A DNA stretch of 43,436 nt, taken from positions 1-43,436 of the forward strand of contig JACRCN010000059.1 in the NCBI GenBank assembly GCA_016219005.1. The letters are read 5' to 3'. This DNA comes from Deltaproteobacteria bacterium. Its GTDB lineage: Bacteria > Desulfobacterota > Desulfobacteria > Desulfobacterales > SpSt-501. Below, piece by piece: positions 43,433 through 43,436 of the stretch. Each line of letters begins with the position of its first letter. Positions within the stretch are counted from its first letter, which is position 1. Below the pieces are notes generated by a model. It was not told the origin of the DNA. It saw only the letters and a program-made list of their open reading frames with translations, and searched no databases. Made by a program: the position numbers and the translations under genes.

Positions 43433-43436
43433 GCTA

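Noticed and set aside
1..43436. CRISPR arrays or insertion sequences
   Set aside because: I saw no regularly spaced repeats, no transposase and no paired terminal inverted repeats anywhere in the window.

Overview
The window looks like a chromosomal stretch of a GC-rich, anaerobic or facultative Gram-negative bacterium, most likely a Desulfobacterota (deltaproteobacterial) or related proteobacterial lineage. The grounds are a Tat-exported, membrane-anchored formate dehydrogenase operon, a tRNA-Pro with C1:G72, several lipoproteins and a SAM-I riboswitch. The taxonomic call is inference; no 16S or other marker is present.

Layout. (1) 1-376: the 3' end of purA, a complete tRNA-Pro(CGG) and a bidirectional terminator. 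(2) 430-12166, all minus strand: a tightly coupled catabolic operon. It runs from an AT-rich IclR regulator through a five-gene oligopeptide/opine-type ABC importer, a MmgE/PrpD protein and a three-subunit FAD/[2Fe-2S] amine dehydrogenase (OoxAB/HcnABC type) to an M20 amidohydrolase. It probably imports and dismantles an opine-like secondary amine or N-substituted amino acid. (3) 12601-19964, plus strand: a complete fdh3-type formate dehydrogenase operon (polyferredoxin, TorD-like chaperone, small Tat protein, catalytic subunit with Cys instead of Sec, FeS subunit, cytochrome b subunit). Two tiny lipoproteins that resemble each other sit inside it. (4) 20230-27491: a branched-chain-type (Liv) ABC importer, an L-2-amino-thiazoline-4-carboxylate (ATC) hydrolase-like enzyme and a broken cysteine desulfidase/serine dehydratase-like gene, with a divergent GntR/FCD regulator and an aminotransferase remnant at the promoter end.

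(5) 27569-31543: a low-density, decaying region. It holds a small zinc-ribbon protein, a YSC84/SYLF protein, a DUF4410 lipoprotein, the tail of an outer-membrane protein, a sigma70 promoter plus SAM-I riboswitch with no recognisable target gene, and the exact 5' half of a tRNA-Arg(CCU) cut at the anticodon loop. (6) 31544-40994, minus strand: a 2922-residue cyclic beta-1,2-glucan synthase coupled to a PilZ-like protein, preceded by a cold-shock protein gene. The cold-shock leader contains an intrinsic terminator and a hairpin that buries the ribosome binding site. (7) 41765-43432: a lower-GC gene for a six-TM protein with C-terminal ankyrin repeats.

Best leads for something undescribed: the two-stage csp leader RNA, the paired GQTDR lipoproteins of the formate dehydrogenase operon, the orphan riboswitch plus half tRNA, the ATC-hydrolase/Liv uptake cluster, and the opine-type operon that includes a MmgE/PrpD enzyme.
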